A DNA stretch of 64,000 bases. Origin: Methylobacterium tarhaniae. Lineage in GTDB: Bacteria > Pseudomonadota > Alphaproteobacteria > Rhizobiales > Beijerinckiaceae. The position numbers and the translations under genes were made by a program. Below, one piece after another: positions 34,463 through 43,236 of the stretch (within the stretch, counting starts at the first letter, position 1; each line of letters starts with the position of its first letter). The notes below the pieces were generated by a model. It did no database searches. It saw only the letters and a list, made by a program, of their open reading frames with translations, and was not told the DNA's origin. Where the stretch lies: assembly GCF_001043955.1 (NCBI RefSeq), contig NZ_LABZ01000037.1, positions 35,000-98,999 of the forward strand, written 5' to 3'.

Positions 34463-34717
34463 CGAAGGTCCGCCATCCCTTGCCGCTCGGCTTGCTCTAA
34501 CGGGCAAGATTTAACAAAGCGGAGGTTAAGACTTCGCCGCCTGCATCCCGCGCCGTGCGGCCGGACAGGTCACAATCCGTTAAGGTTTCCGGCGACGAAT
34601 CGCGGCAAGGAGGCGTTAACGAAGCCTCGGCATACTCGCAGGCAGTCGTGTTCCCGGGTTCGGGACATCCTCGGCCGCCCGTGAAGCGGCCCTACGAGTA
34701 CCTGACGAGGACTGCCG

Positions 34718-35128
34718 ATGCGCGCCCTGCGGTTCCGCCCCCATCCCGCCGCCCTCGCGGTCGGCATCCTCGGCCTCGGCACCCTGTCGGGCTGGGGCGC
34801 CTACGCCGTCTCCTCCTCGGACAAGACCGCCTTACGGGCCCAGATGGCGGCGGTCGAGGGCGAGCGCGACGCGCTCGCCGCACGCTTCAAGCAATTCCAG
34901 GACGTCGAGGCCGAGCTGCGCGACCGCCAGGCCAAGATCGCCGCGGCACGGGACGAGATCGCCCAGCTCGGCGCGACCCGCGACAAGGCCAAGGCGCAGC
35001 TGGCCACCACGCAGCGCGACCTCGCCTCCCTGACCAAGCGCCTCGACCAGGCGAAGGACAAGGTGACCCAGACCGGCAGCATCACGCCGGCGGCCACCGC
35101 CGAGGCGGCCAAGAAGCCCGCCCGCTAG
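34718..35128 (+). CDS. Single-span coiled-coil protein, unknown
   Basis: A 136-residue protein with one transmembrane segment (ALAVGILGLGTLSGWGAYAV, about residues 11-30). A continuous coiled coil of about 80 residues (ALRAQMAAVEGERDALAARF onward) and a short Lys/Ala tail follow. A GAGGA ribosome site stands seven bases before the ATG. No family name is known to me. The 255 bp upstream contain isolated TTAA half-sites only. Confidence 0.72.
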   Translation: MRALRFRPHPAALAVGILGLGTLSGWGAYAVSSSDKTALRAQMAAVEGERDALAARFKQFQDVEAELRDRQAKIAAARDEIAQLGATRDKAKAQLATTQRDLASLTKRLDQAKDKVTQTGSITPAATAEAAKKPAR

Positions 35129-35228
35129 AGCATCGTCCGACGAAGTGGATACCGGTTCGTCGTAGGAAATGCGGCACAATCGAAGGCCTAGAGCACTTCG
35201 CGATGGCAACGCGGTCGTGAAGTGCTCT
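35127..35228. repeat. Rhizobiales-type palindromic repeat
   Basis: Two adjacent hairpins. CGACGAA (35138-35144) pairs with TTCGTCG (35156-35162) around AGTGGATACCGG, and AGAGCACTTC (35190-35199) pairs perfectly with GAAGTGCTCT (35219-35228). The first has the form of the dispersed Rhizobiales palindrome GAGCATNNTCCGNNNAAGTGGNNACCGG, known from memory of such genomes. It begins at the stop codon of the preceding gene. Confidence 0.65.
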
Positions 35229-35383
35229 GGAGGACGTCCGCTCACAGAGCCGGCGTGCCCGTGCCGCTCTCGATCTCTCCTTGAGATGCTGGAGATGACG
35301 GCGACCGAGGCCCTCCAGGCCTTCGAGGAAGGCGTCTTGGTCCGGCCGGCCGATCTTGAGACGGGCGACCCGTCCACGCAGGC

Positions 35384-35743
35384 TCAGGCCGGGACGAGTT
35401 CCGCCTCGTGCCGCGGATGCTGCAGCGCCGACTCGGCCTCGCGGCGCGACAGGCTCTCGACCAGGGCGGCCCAGCGCATGCCGACCTCGTGCCCGAGGGT
35501 GAGGCGGCCTGCCTCGTCGTAGCGGCGCCAGCCGCAGCGCGGCGCGCCGTCCGCCCCGACCTCGTCATAGGTCTCGTAGCGCGCCACCAAGCGGTCGAGC
35601 CGGTCGTATTCCCGGTGGAACCAGCAGATCCCGAAGACCCGGCCGCCGCGGCCGAGCATGCCGGCGCTCTCCAGCCGGTGCTCGCCCGGGATGCGGAAGA
35701 TGGTCTCGAAGGCAGGAGGCGCGCAACGCATCGGGATCTCCAT
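35384..35743 (-). CDS. Hypothetical protein
   Basis: A 119-residue protein starting MEIPMRCAPPAFETIFRIPGE, with a central region rich in Gly/Arg/Tyr (FGICWFHREYDRLDRLVARYE) and a C-terminal MRWAALVESLSRREAESAL helix. No signal peptide or membrane segment. I recognise no family. No clear ribosome site, and the open frame continues through the upstream 17-bp repeats, so the start is uncertain. Composition and structure look gene-like. Confidence 0.6.
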   Translation of the reverse strand: MEIPMRCAPPAFETIFRIPGEHRLESAGMLGRGGRVFGICWFHREYDRLDRLVARYETYDEVGADGAPRCGWRRYDEAGRLTLGHEVGMRWAALVESLSRREAESALQHPRHEAELVPA

Positions 35744-36078
35744 CGCGGGACTGTCGAGGGAGTGGCGCCGAGAAGCGGGAGGGCGCCAAGTCGAGGACGC
35801 GAACAAGTCGAGGACGCGAACAAGTCGAGGACGCGAACAAGTCGAGGACGCGAACAAGTCGAGGACGCGAACAAGTCGAGGACGCGAACAAGTCGAGGAC
35901 GCGAGAACGAGGTCGCCGGGCGGAGCCGGAGGCCGGCGCGATCCGGGAGAGTGTCCCCGGAGATCGCGCAACGGTTATTTCTATACAATTTGTGCGCTGC
36001 AACCGCCCGGAGGTCAAGCCCGGGGCGGTGCGCAGGACCCCAGGCGGATTGACGGCTCCGGTCGGCCGGCGGCGCCGA
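35744..36078. other. Intergenic region around the 17-bp array
   Basis: 335 bp between two same-strand genes. Apart from the tandem array, an AT-rich patch at 35964-35996 (GGTTATTTCTATACAATTTG) stands out against GC-rich flanks, bounded by GCGCAA on the left and TTGTGCGC on the right. It could hold a promoter for the minus-strand gene at 35743, but no clear -35/-10 pair is visible. Confidence 0.35.
35788..35904. repeat. 17-bp tandem repeat, nearly seven copies
   Basis: Six exact consecutive copies of AAGTCGAGGACGCGAAC (35788-35889) plus a seventh cut after 15 bases. The copies are identical, so the array is recent or actively homogenised. The unit is not a multiple of three and lies between genes. 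No unique spacers separate the copies, which excludes CRISPR. Confidence 0.95.
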
Positions 36079-36963
36079 TCACTGACCCCGGGCGGCGATC
36101 GCCTCGGCCCAGGCGACGGAGCGGCGGGCCATCGGGATGTGCTGGCGCTCGAACATGCGGCCGTTGATCTGGATCGCACCGCGCTTGGCGTTCTCGGGCC
36201 GCTCGAAGGCCTCGATCACGCTGCGGGCGACCGCGACCTCGTCCTCGGTCGGCGCGAAGGCGGCGTTGGCGAGCGGCACCTGGCTCGGATGGATCAGCGT
36301 CTTGCCGTCGAAGCCGAGGATGCGGGCCTGCTCGCATTCCTGGCGGCAGCCGTCGAGGTCGGAGAAGTTGTTGTAGACGCCGTCCAGGATCGTCAGGCCC
36401 TCGGAGCGAGCCCCGGCGAGGGCTGTCATCAGCCAGGGCATCATCGGGGCCCGGCCGGGCACGATCTGCGTCCAGGTGTCCTTGGCGAGGTCGTTGGTGC
36501 CCAGCACGAAGCAGCTGAGCCGGGTGCCCGGGTTGCGCCGGGCCGCGGCGATCGCCTGGATGTTGAGGATCGCCGCCGGGGTCTCGATCATCGCCCAGAT
36601 CCTGATCTCCGGCGGCGCGTCGAGGGCCTCCAGCCGGTCGGCGATGTTCTCGAGCACCGCCGGGGAGGAGACCTTCGGCATCAGGATCGCGTCGGGCCGG
36701 GCCTCGATCGCCGCCCGCAGGTCGGCCTCGCCCCAGGGCGTCTGGGGGGCGTTGACCCGGATGATCAGCTCGCGCTCGCCGTAACCGCCCTGGCGCACCG
36801 CGGCGCAGACCTGCTCGCGCGCCACCTCCTTGGCGTCGGGGGCGACCGCGTCCTCGAGGTCGAGGATCAGCGCGTCCGCCGCGAGCGTGCGCGCCTTCTC
36901 GAGGGCGCGCTGGTTGGAGCCCGGCATGTAGAGCACGCTGCGGCGGAGGCGGAGGTCGATCAT
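36079..36963 (-). CDS. HpcH/HpaI-family CoA-ester lyase (CitE/Mcl-like)
   Basis: A 294-residue enzyme of the citrate lyase beta/malyl-CoA lyase family, acting on CoA thioesters with Mg. Motifs are RRSVLYMPGSN, LILDLEDAVAP, IIRVNAPQTPWGEADL, MIETPAAILN, FVLGTNDLAKD and LGFDGKTLIHPSQV. It is shorter than the malyl-CoA lyase of the serine cycle, so a malyl-CoA thioesterase or other CitE-like role is possible. The ATG at 36963 follows AAGGGAA. It lies 156 bp downstream of the amidohydrolase gene. Confidence 0.88.
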   Translation of the reverse strand: MIDLRLRRSVLYMPGSNQRALEKARTLAADALILDLEDAVAPDAKEVAREQVCAAVRQGGYGERELIIRVNAPQTPWGEADLRAAIEARPDAILMPKVSSPAVLENIADRLEALDAPPEIRIWAMIETPAAILNIQAIAAARRNPGTRLSCFVLGTNDLAKDTWTQIVPGRAPMMPWLMTALAGARSEGLTILDGVYNNFSDLDGCRQECEQARILGFDGKTLIHPSQVPLANAAFAPTEDEVAVARSVIEAFERPENAKRGAIQINGRMFERQHIPMARRSVAWAEAIAARGQ

Positions 36964-37072
36964 CGCGGGGTTCCCTTGCGGTTGCCTCCTGCTTACGGCA
37001 GCGCGCAATTGCGTTGCAACATACGAAGCGGCAGGCGTCGGGCAAAGGCTTGGGCCGTGATGTCCCGGCCCC

Positions 37073-37109
37073 GCTCTCCCCGGTCCGGACCCGGACCGGG
37101 GGAGGGAGC
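37073..37109. repeat. GC-rich hairpin (palindromic element type A)
   Basis: CCCCGGTCCGG pairs with CCGGACCGGGG over a two-base loop, extended by imperfect CTCT/AGGG arms. The core matches the hairpin at 13312-13344. It lies just beyond the end of the N-formylglutamate amidohydrolase gene. No T-run follows. Confidence 0.55.
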
Positions 37110-37119
37110 GTCCCGCGGC

Positions 37120-38010
37120 CTACTCGGCGGCGATGCGCCGGGGGCCGAGGTCGAGGGCGGCGTGGCCGAGGGTCTCCGCCACCGCCGTCAGGATGCGCGA
37201 CAACGCCTCGAAGCCGGGCCGGGGCAGGAGCTTGCGCTCGTCCATGTAGAGGGCCCGGTTGACCTCGATCTGGAGGGCGTGCCGGCCGAGCGCCGGCTCG
37301 CCGTAATGCTCGGTGATGAAGCCGCCCGCATAGGGCTTGTTGCGCACCACCCGCAGGCCGTGGCCGCGGAACGCGGCTTCCGCGCAGTCGATCAGGTCCG
37401 GCCCGCAGGCGGTGCCGAAGCGGTCGCCGAGCACCACGTCGACGGTCGGGCCGTCGTCCCGGGCGAGGCTGGTCGATGGCATCGAGTGGCAGTCGATCAG
37501 GACCGCGTGGCCGAAGGTCCGAGCGGTGCGCGCCACCAGCTCCTTCAGGGTGCGGTGGTAGGGCTTGTACAGGTCCTCGACCCGCGCCAGCGCCTCCTCG
37601 ACGGGCAGGCGGGTGCGATAGATCTCCTGGCCGTCCGCGACCACCCGCGGCACCGTGCCGAGACCGCCCGCGACCCGCATCGAGCGGACATTGGCGAAGG
37701 GCGGCAGGCGCCCGTCGAACATCCGCGGGTCGAGCTCGTAGGGCTCGCGGTTCACGTCGAGATAGGCCCGCGGGAAGGTGGCCTGCATCAGCGGCGCGCC
37801 CAGGGAGACGACCGGGGCGTAGAGCCGGTCGACGAAGGCATCCTCCGAGCGGCGCAGGGCCACCGCGTCGAGCCGGGAGGCCGCGACGAACGAGGCCGGG
37901 TAGACCGCCCCCGAATGGCCGGTGTTGTAGACGAACGGCAGGGTCTGCCGCTCCGGCTCGTCCACCCGGAAGGGCGGCGTGAACAGGCTGGCGGGGGGAA
38001 CCTGGCTCAT
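37120..38010 (-). CDS. N-formylglutamate amidohydrolase
   Basis: Zinc enzyme family that cleaves N-formylglutamate (last step of one histidine-degradation route) and related N-acyl amino acids. The 296-residue protein has NTGHSGAVYP, DVNREPYELDP, LYKPYHRTL, the metal-binding DCHSMP, VVLGDRFGT, RNKPYAGGF and LQIEVNRALYMDE. No hut genes are nearby, so the histidine link is uncertain. It is divergent from cpdR with a 240-bp gap. Confidence 0.9.
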   Translation of the reverse strand: MSQVPPASLFTPPFRVDEPERQTLPFVYNTGHSGAVYPASFVAASRLDAVALRRSEDAFVDRLYAPVVSLGAPLMQATFPRAYLDVNREPYELDPRMFDGRLPPFANVRSMRVAGGLGTVPRVVADGQEIYRTRLPVEEALARVEDLYKPYHRTLKELVARTARTFGHAVLIDCHSMPSTSLARDDGPTVDVVLGDRFGTACGPDLIDCAEAAFRGHGLRVVRNKPYAGGFITEHYGEPALGRHALQIEVNRALYMDERKLLPRPGFEALSRILTAVAETLGHAALDLGPRRIAAE

Positions 38011-38250
38011 CCGGTCGCCCGGGGAAGGGGGGCGGCAGCTGAAACGGGACGCGATCGCACCTTCATCCGGCTAATCTGGCGCCCCGGCCCGGACCTGTCC
38101 ACTGCCGCGAGGGGGTCGGCGCGCCCGAGAATCCGGGGAGCGGGAATCCCGTGGGGAAACCGCTCCGGCCCCGGCGGCGTCAACCCTCTGTTTACCACGC
38201 GGCCGCTTTATGGAATGAACGCTCCGAATCGATATCCGGGACTTTCGTTC

Positions 38251-38607
38251 ATGAAGATCCTCCTCGCGGAAGACGACAACGACATGCGTCGCTTCCTCGC
38301 CAAGGCGCTCCAGAACGCGGGCTACGACGTGGCCTCGTTCGATAACGGGCTTTCGGCCTACAATCGCCTGCGCGAGGAGCCGTTCGAGCTCCTCCTCACC
38401 GACATCGTGATGCCCGAGATGGACGGCATCGAGCTGGCGCGCCGCGCCACCGAGCTCGACCCCGACATCAAGGTGATGTTCATCACCGGCTTCGCCGCGG
38501 TGGCGCTCAACCCGGATTCGAAGGCCCCGAAGGACGCCAAGGTCCTGTCGAAGCCGTTCCACCTGCGTGAGCTCGTCACGGAAGTCGAGAAGCTGATGGC
38601 GGCCTGA
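38251..38607 (+). CDS. cpdR: Cell-cycle response regulator CpdR
   Basis: Single-domain receiver that, when unphosphorylated, delivers cell-cycle substrates to ClpXP. The 118-residue protein has LLAEDDNDMRRFL, phosphoacceptor Asp51 in LLLTDIVMPEMDG, ITGFAAVALNP and VLSKPFHLREL, and ends in two alanines, as CpdR does. ChpT (14.9 kb) is its phosphodonor. An alternative start at 38215 would add 12 residues; neither has a good ribosome site. A GANTC site (GAATC) lies at 38226. Confidence 0.93.
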   Translation: MKILLAEDDNDMRRFLAKALQNAGYDVASFDNGLSAYNRLREEPFELLLTDIVMPEMDGIELARRATELDPDIKVMFITGFAAVALNPDSKAPKDAKVLSKPFHLRELVTEVEKLMAA

Positions 38608-38677
38608 AGGCCGCCGCTGGCGCGACCGCCTCCGGACACCTATATCGGGCCCTCCCGAGCGTTGCGCGAGCCGACGG

Positions 38678-38935
38678 ATGCAGCCGGTCACGATCTACAC
38701 CACCAGCTGGTGCCCCTACTGCGCCGCGGCCAAGTCGCTGCTGCAGGAGAAGGGCGCCGCCTTCACCGAGATCGACGTCGAGGCCAAGGCGGGCGCGCGC
38801 CGCGAGATGATCGACAAGGCCGGCGGGCGCACCAGCGTGCCGCAGATCTTCGTCGGCGCGACCCATGTCGGCGGCTGCGACGACCTCTACGCCCTCGACC
38901 GCGCCGGCCGCCTCGACCCGCTGCTGGCCGGCTGA
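38678..38935 (+). CDS. grxC: Glutaredoxin 3
   Basis: An 85-residue glutathione-dependent thiol oxidoreductase with the dithiol site CPYC (Cys12, Cys15), TSVPQIFVG (cis-proline) and VGGCDDLYALD, the standard Grx3 layout. It starts the conserved grxC-Nit-DUF1178 gene order seen in many alphaproteobacteria. Confidence 0.95.
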   Translation: MQPVTIYTTSWCPYCAAAKSLLQEKGAAFTEIDVEAKAGARREMIDKAGGRTSVPQIFVGATHVGGCDDLYALDRAGRLDPLLAG

Positions 38936-39001
38936 CCTCTGGCGGGGCCCGGCCGTTCCGGCGTAAGCTCGCGTGAGTTCGCGCCCGGAGTCCCGACGCC
39001 C

Positions 39002-39841
39002 ATGACCGCCTCCCGCTTCGTCGCCGCCTGCGTGCAGATGCGCTCCGGCCGCGACCCTGCGCGCAACCGCGACGCCGCCGTGGCGGGTATCCGCGAGGCG
39101 GCGGAACGCGGGGCGCATTACGTCCAGACGCCCGAGATGACCTCGCTCCTCGAGCGCGACCGGGCGAGCCTGTTCGAGAAGATCCGCGCGCCCGAGGACG
39201 ATTCGACCCTCGGCGCCCTGCGCGACGTCGCCCGCGAGCGCGGCGTCGTCGTCCATGTCGGGTCGCTGGCCGTGAAGAACGGCGACAAGGTCGCCAACCG
39301 CGCCTTCGTGATCGACCGCGACGGCGCGATCACGGCGGCCTACGACAAGCTCCACCTCTACGACGTGGATCTTCCGAACGGCGAGAGCTACCGGGAATCG
39401 GCCACCTATACGGGCGGCGCCCGGGCCGTCGTCACCGACCTGCCCTGGGGCCGGCTCGGCGTCGCGATCTGCTACGACGTGCGCTTCCCGGCCCTCTACC
39501 GGGCTCTCGCCGAGGCCGGGGCCGAGATCCTGTCGGCGCCCGCCGCCTTCACCCGCCAGACCGGCGAGGCGCATTGGCACGTGCTGCAGCGCGCCCGGGC
39601 GATCGAGACCGGCTCGTTCATGATCTCGGCCGCGCAGGGCGGCCGGCACGAGGACGGGCGCGAGACCTACGGCCATTCCCTCATCGTCGATCCCTGGGGG
39701 CGGGTGCTGGCCGAAGCCGACGGCAACGAGCCGGGGGTGATCGTGGCGGAGATCGACATGGCCCTCGTGACCGATGCGCGGGCCCGCATCCCGGCCCTGC
39801 GCCACGCCCGCCCGGTGGTGGTCGAGGCCGCCCGCGCCTGA
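39002..39841 (+). CDS. Nit1-type carbon-nitrogen hydrolase (deaminated glutathione amidase-like)
   Basis: A 279-residue nitrilase-superfamily amidase with the Glu45-Lys116-Cys157 triad (QTPEM, YDKLHLYDVD, AICYDVRFP). The CYDVRFP form is typical of Nit1 enzymes that repair deaminated glutathione. Placement directly after grxC fits a glutathione-related job (inference). Cytoplasmic, normal length. Confidence 0.92.
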   Translation: MTASRFVAACVQMRSGRDPARNRDAAVAGIREAAERGAHYVQTPEMTSLLERDRASLFEKIRAPEDDSTLGALRDVARERGVVVHVGSLAVKNGDKVANRAFVIDRDGAITAAYDKLHLYDVDLPNGESYRESATYTGGARAVVTDLPWGRLGVAICYDVRFPALYRALAEAGAEILSAPAAFTRQTGEAHWHVLQRARAIETGSFMISAAQGGRHEDGRETYGHSLIVDPWGRVLAEADGNEPGVIVAEIDMALVTDARARIPALRHARPVVVEAARA

Positions 39842-39938
39842 GGGGCGGCATTCCCGCAGGTCAGAATTTCCGTCACAACGGGGTCCGCGGCGTCGGAGCC
39901 TCTCGCAACGGCGCCCGAGCCCACCGATATCCATCCTC

Positions 39939-40418
39939 ATGATCCGCTACGCCCTCTCCTGCGATTCCGGCCACAGCTTCGAGAGCTGGTTCCCGTCGAG
40001 CGACTCCTACGACGAGCAGGCGAAGGCCGGGCTCGTGACCTGCCCGTTCTGCAACAGCCCGAAAGTGGCCAAGCAGATCATGGCGCCGTCGCTGGGTCGT
40101 ACCGCGGCCCTGCCGGCCCCGGTCGAGGCGCCCGGCACCCCGGCGCCCGCGGCACCGGCTCCCGCCGAGGCGCCGGTCAGCCTGGTCTCCGAGCCCGAGC
40201 GGCAGCTGCGCGCGATGATCCGCGCCCTGCACGAGCACGTCGCCCGAACCGCCGACCATGTCGGCGAGAACTTCGCGGCGGAAGCGCGGCGAATGCATTA
40301 CGGCGAGATCGAGCAGCGGGCGATCTACGGCGAGGCGAGCCTCAACGACGCGCGCGCGCTCCTGGAGGAGGGCATCGCGGTGCAGCCGCTGCCGTCCTTG
40401 CCCGACGACCGCAACTGA
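39939..40418 (+). CDS. DUF1178 family protein
   Basis: A 159-residue protein. The N-terminus has a zinc-ribbon-like pattern (YALSCDSGHSFESWFPSS and VTCPFCNSPKVAKQIMAP). A Pro/Ala-rich linker and a C-terminal helix region follow (EPERQLRAMIRALHEHV, YGEASLNDARALLEEGI). Family of unknown function, regularly placed after a Nit-type hydrolase gene. The start is the ATG at 39939; the upstream open frame lacks family similarity. Confidence 0.88.
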   Translation: MIRYALSCDSGHSFESWFPSSDSYDEQAKAGLVTCPFCNSPKVAKQIMAPSLGRTAALPAPVEAPGTPAPAAPAPAEAPVSLVSEPERQLRAMIRALHEHVARTADHVGENFAAEARRMHYGEIEQRAIYGEASLNDARALLEEGIAVQPLPSLPDDRN

Positions 40419-40453
40419 TCGTCAGCTCGCCAGAAATCGTCAGCTCGCCAGGA
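40418..40453. repeat. 18-bp tandem duplication between two stop codons
   Basis: ATCGTCAGCTCGCCAGAA is followed directly by a copy differing in one base. The duplication joins the stop of the DUF1178 gene and the last codons of the antiporter (Leu-Ala-Ser-stop), so the end of the antiporter gene has been copied into the convergent gap. Confidence 0.85.
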
Positions 40454-42617
40454 ACAACACCGAGCGGTCCGCGGCCTCCAGCACCGTCTCGGCCAGCGGC
40501 CCGAACGCCGCGCCCCCGCCGGCGCGGCGGGTGACCCCCATCACGATCAGGTCGTGGTCGCCGGCCCGGGCCTGGTGCAGGATTTCCCGCTCCGGCATCC
40601 GCGCGGCGCGCACCTCCGTCCGAACCCGCAGCCCGGCCTGCTCGGCGAGGTCGAGCACCTCGCGCAGGGCGCTCGCATCGGCCTGGCGCAGGCCCGAGAG
40701 GCGGTGCCGCGTAACCGCCGTCTCGGCCAGGAACAGCACCGTCAGCGGCGCACCCGCGCCGCGGGCCAGGGTGACGGCGACCTCGGCGCCGCGGCGGGCG
40801 GCCCGGGTGCCGTCGACCACCGCCAGGACCGAGAGGGCGGCGCGCTCAGGGTCTGTGCGGTGCGCGCCCCGCGCCGCCGCGATGGCGAGCGGCCCGTCGA
40901 ACCGCTTCGCCGCACCGGCCACCGCGTCGGCGAGGCCGCCCTCCGGCGCCACGGTGGGGTCGATCCCGACGATGAGGAGGTCGTAGCCCTTGGCGGCCTC
41001 CTCGCCCACGGCCTCGGCGGCCGGTGCCTCGCGGGCGAGTTCGGTGACGTCCACGGCGCCGGCCTCTCCCGCCCGCGCGCCCTCCGCCGCCTCCGTCACC
41101 GCACCCGACAGCACGGCCTCGTCCGTCGCCGGCCCGAGCCGGACCACCGTCACCGGCATGCCACGCGACCCGGCGACGAGACCGGCGATCCGGGCGGCGA
41201 AGCGACCCTTCGGGCCGTCATCGGCGGCGACGAGCAGGCGCTCGAGATGGGCGACGAAGCCCTGCTCCTCCGCCGCCTCGCGCTCCAGCCGCTCCTTCTC
41301 CTCGCCCTTCAGGGGCAGGCGGTGCAGCGCCCAGCGCAAGCTCGGCGGCATCGCCAGGGTGGTGATCAGCGCCATCGCGACGATCATGGTGAACAGGTCC
41401 TGGCTCAGCGCCCCCATGCCGAGCCCGATCGAGGCGACGATCACCTCGGTCGAGCCGCGGGCGTTCATGCCGCAGGCGAGCGCCAGGGATTCCGCCCGCC
41501 GCAAGCCGCCGATCCGCCCGCCCGCGAAGGCGCCGGCGAACTTGCCGAGGCTCGCGATGGCGATGAGCCCGAAGGTGAGGAGCAGCAGGCGCGGGTCGCG
41601 CAGGATGGTGAGGTCGGCGCTGAGACCCGCGAGCCCGAAGAAGATCGGCGCGAACAGCGCGGTGACGACGCCGCGCAGCTGCTCGTCGATGCGCCGCGTC
41701 AGGATCGGCGACTGGCCGACGAGAAGGCCGGCCACGAAGGCGCCGAGCACCGTGTGCACGCCGATACCCTGCGTGATCAGCGCCAGCACGCCCATCAGCA
41801 CCAGGATCGCGGTGATCACCGCGGCCTCGCTGCGCAGCGAGTCGTTGGCCCAGCGGATCAGCCAGAAGACGAGGCGGCGTCCGACCGTGAGGCTGACGCC
41901 CAGGAAGACCAGGGTGCCGGCGAGGCTGCGGCCGAGTTCCCAGGGGTCGATGGTGCCGGCCTGCGCGAGGCTGAGGATGACCGCGATGATCACCCAGCCG
42001 ATCGTGTCGTCGATGATCGCCGAAGCGACGATCACCTGGCCGACATTGCGGCGCAGGAAATTCATCTCGCGCACCACCATTGCGACGATCTTGACCGAGG
42101 AGATCGCCAGCGCCGTGCCGAGGAAGAGCGAGGTGACGAGGCGCAGGTCCGGCCGCGGCAGCATCGCATCGGGCAGGAACTCGCCGAGGAGGAAGCCGCA
42201 GGCGAACGGCACCGCGACGCCGGTGACCGAGACACTGAGCGCCGCGCGCCGGACCTTGCGCACCAGGGCGAGGTCGGTCTCCATCCCGGTCATCAGCAGG
42301 AGGAGCAGGATGCCGAGCTGGGCGATGCCGTCGAGCAGCGCCTTCTGATCGCGCCCGGGCGGGAACAGCCAATGCTGTGCCTCAGGCCACAGCGCGCCGA
42401 GGAAGGAGGGTCCGAGCAGGATGCCGGCGAGAAGCTGGCCCATCACCGCGGGCTGCCCGATCCGCAGCATGGCCTCGCCGAGCAGGCGCCCGACGGCGAG
42501 AAGCAGCACGATCTGGACGAGGAGCACGACCTCGGACGGGCCTCCGCCGGAACCGATCCCGGCGGCCTGCGCGGCGCCGGCGGCGAGGAGCGCCAGGGCG
42601 ATGAGCGCGGGCCTCAC
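40440..42617 (-). CDS. CPA2-type cation:proton antiporter with universal-stress-type C-terminus
   Basis: A 725-residue membrane protein. A signal-like start (MRPALIALALLAAGAAQA) leads to a 12-helix Na/H exchanger domain (about residues 30-420) with GQLLAGILLGPSFLG, ASAIIDDTIGWVIIAV (the acidic transport pair), GVHTVLGAFVAGLLVGQS and MNARGSTEVIVASIGL. The cytosolic part ends in a UspA-like module (SVLAVVDGTRAARRGAEVAV, then HDLIVMGVTRRAG). The GTG at 42617 is preferred because it gives the clean hydrophobic start, but the ribosome site is weak. Transported ion unknown. Confidence 0.88.
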   Translation of the reverse strand: MRPALIALALLAAGAAQAAGIGSGGGPSEVVLLVQIVLLLAVGRLLGEAMLRIGQPAVMGQLLAGILLGPSFLGALWPEAQHWLFPPGRDQKALLDGIAQLGILLLLLMTGMETDLALVRKVRRAALSVSVTGVAVPFACGFLLGEFLPDAMLPRPDLRLVTSLFLGTALAISSVKIVAMVVREMNFLRRNVGQVIVASAIIDDTIGWVIIAVILSLAQAGTIDPWELGRSLAGTLVFLGVSLTVGRRLVFWLIRWANDSLRSEAAVITAILVLMGVLALITQGIGVHTVLGAFVAGLLVGQSPILTRRIDEQLRGVVTALFAPIFFGLAGLSADLTILRDPRLLLLTFGLIAIASLGKFAGAFAGGRIGGLRRAESLALACGMNARGSTEVIVASIGLGMGALSQDLFTMIVAMALITTLAMPPSLRWALHRLPLKGEEKERLEREAAEEQGFVAHLERLLVAADDGPKGRFAARIAGLVAGSRGMPVTVVRLGPATDEAVLSGAVTEAAEGARAGEAGAVDVTELAREAPAAEAVGEEAAKGYDLLIVGIDPTVAPEGGLADAVAGAAKRFDGPLAIAAARGAHRTDPERAALSVLAVVDGTRAARRGAEVAVTLARGAGAPLTVLFLAETAVTRHRLSGLRQADASALREVLDLAEQAGLRVRTEVRAARMPEREILHQARAGDHDLIVMGVTRRAGGGAAFGPLAETVLEAADRSVLFLAS

Positions 42618-42775
42618 GCGATGGGCCCGCCGGACCGGTCCTGGGGGGAGGGCGCCATGGCGCGGGTATCGGATCCTCTCGCTGCGTGCGAGCGACAACC
42701 GGGGGGCGCTGGTCGGGTTCCTGCGCGCCGGATTTTCGCATGCCGGGCGCTTGAAACGGTCGAAGATCGGAACGA

Positions 42776-43069
42776 TCACAGAGCGGGGGCGAGCGGGCGT
42801 CCGGGCCGGCGGCGGCGAAGGGGCGGACAGGATCCGGCGCTCCGTCGGCGCGGCAGGCGCGGCCGCTCGTCGATGACGGGCTCCGCCTCGACCTCCGGGC
42901 CGGCCGCCCGCGTCCGGCGATCGAGCCGGACCACGACTTGCGCCGCCACCCCGGCGCTCGTCAGGCCGACGATCATCGCGGCGAGCCCCGCCGCCGCGAT
43001 GCCGGCCTGGCTGAGCCAGATCCCCGCCATCATCGCCCCGCCGATCGCCGCCGTCATGGTCAAGAACAT
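42776..43069 (-). CDS. Small membrane protein, hypothetical
   Basis: A 97-residue protein with two hydrophobic helices (FLTMTAAIGGAMMAGIWLS and GIAAAGLAAMIVGLTSAGVA) followed by a basic Arg/Pro tail. GGGAG lies seven bases before the ATG at 43069, a good ribosome site. No family is recognised. It precedes the antiporter gene on the same strand. Confidence 0.6.
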   Translation of the reverse strand: MFLTMTAAIGGAMMAGIWLSQAGIAAAGLAAMIVGLTSAGVAAQVVVRLDRRTRAAGPEVEAEPVIDERPRLPRRRSAGSCPPLRRRRPGRPLAPAL

Positions 43070-43236
43070 CCATCGTCTCCCGCGTGCCGGGGGGAAGTCG
43101 TCAAGCCCTGCCAGGTTCGCGCCGCTCGGCGGGTTTGGTGTGCAGATCCTGAACGGCATCATCGAAAAGCCGAGGGGATCATTAAGGGATCGGCGCCTAG
43201 GCTCCGCGATGGTCAACCGTTCCTGAGTATCCGACC

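Noticed and set aside
34507..34530. CtrA box upstream of the TadG-like gene
   Set aside because: The two TTAA motifs are 11 bases apart, not seven.
35788..35904. CRISPR array
   Set aside because: The 17-bp units touch each other without spacers, and there are no cas genes.
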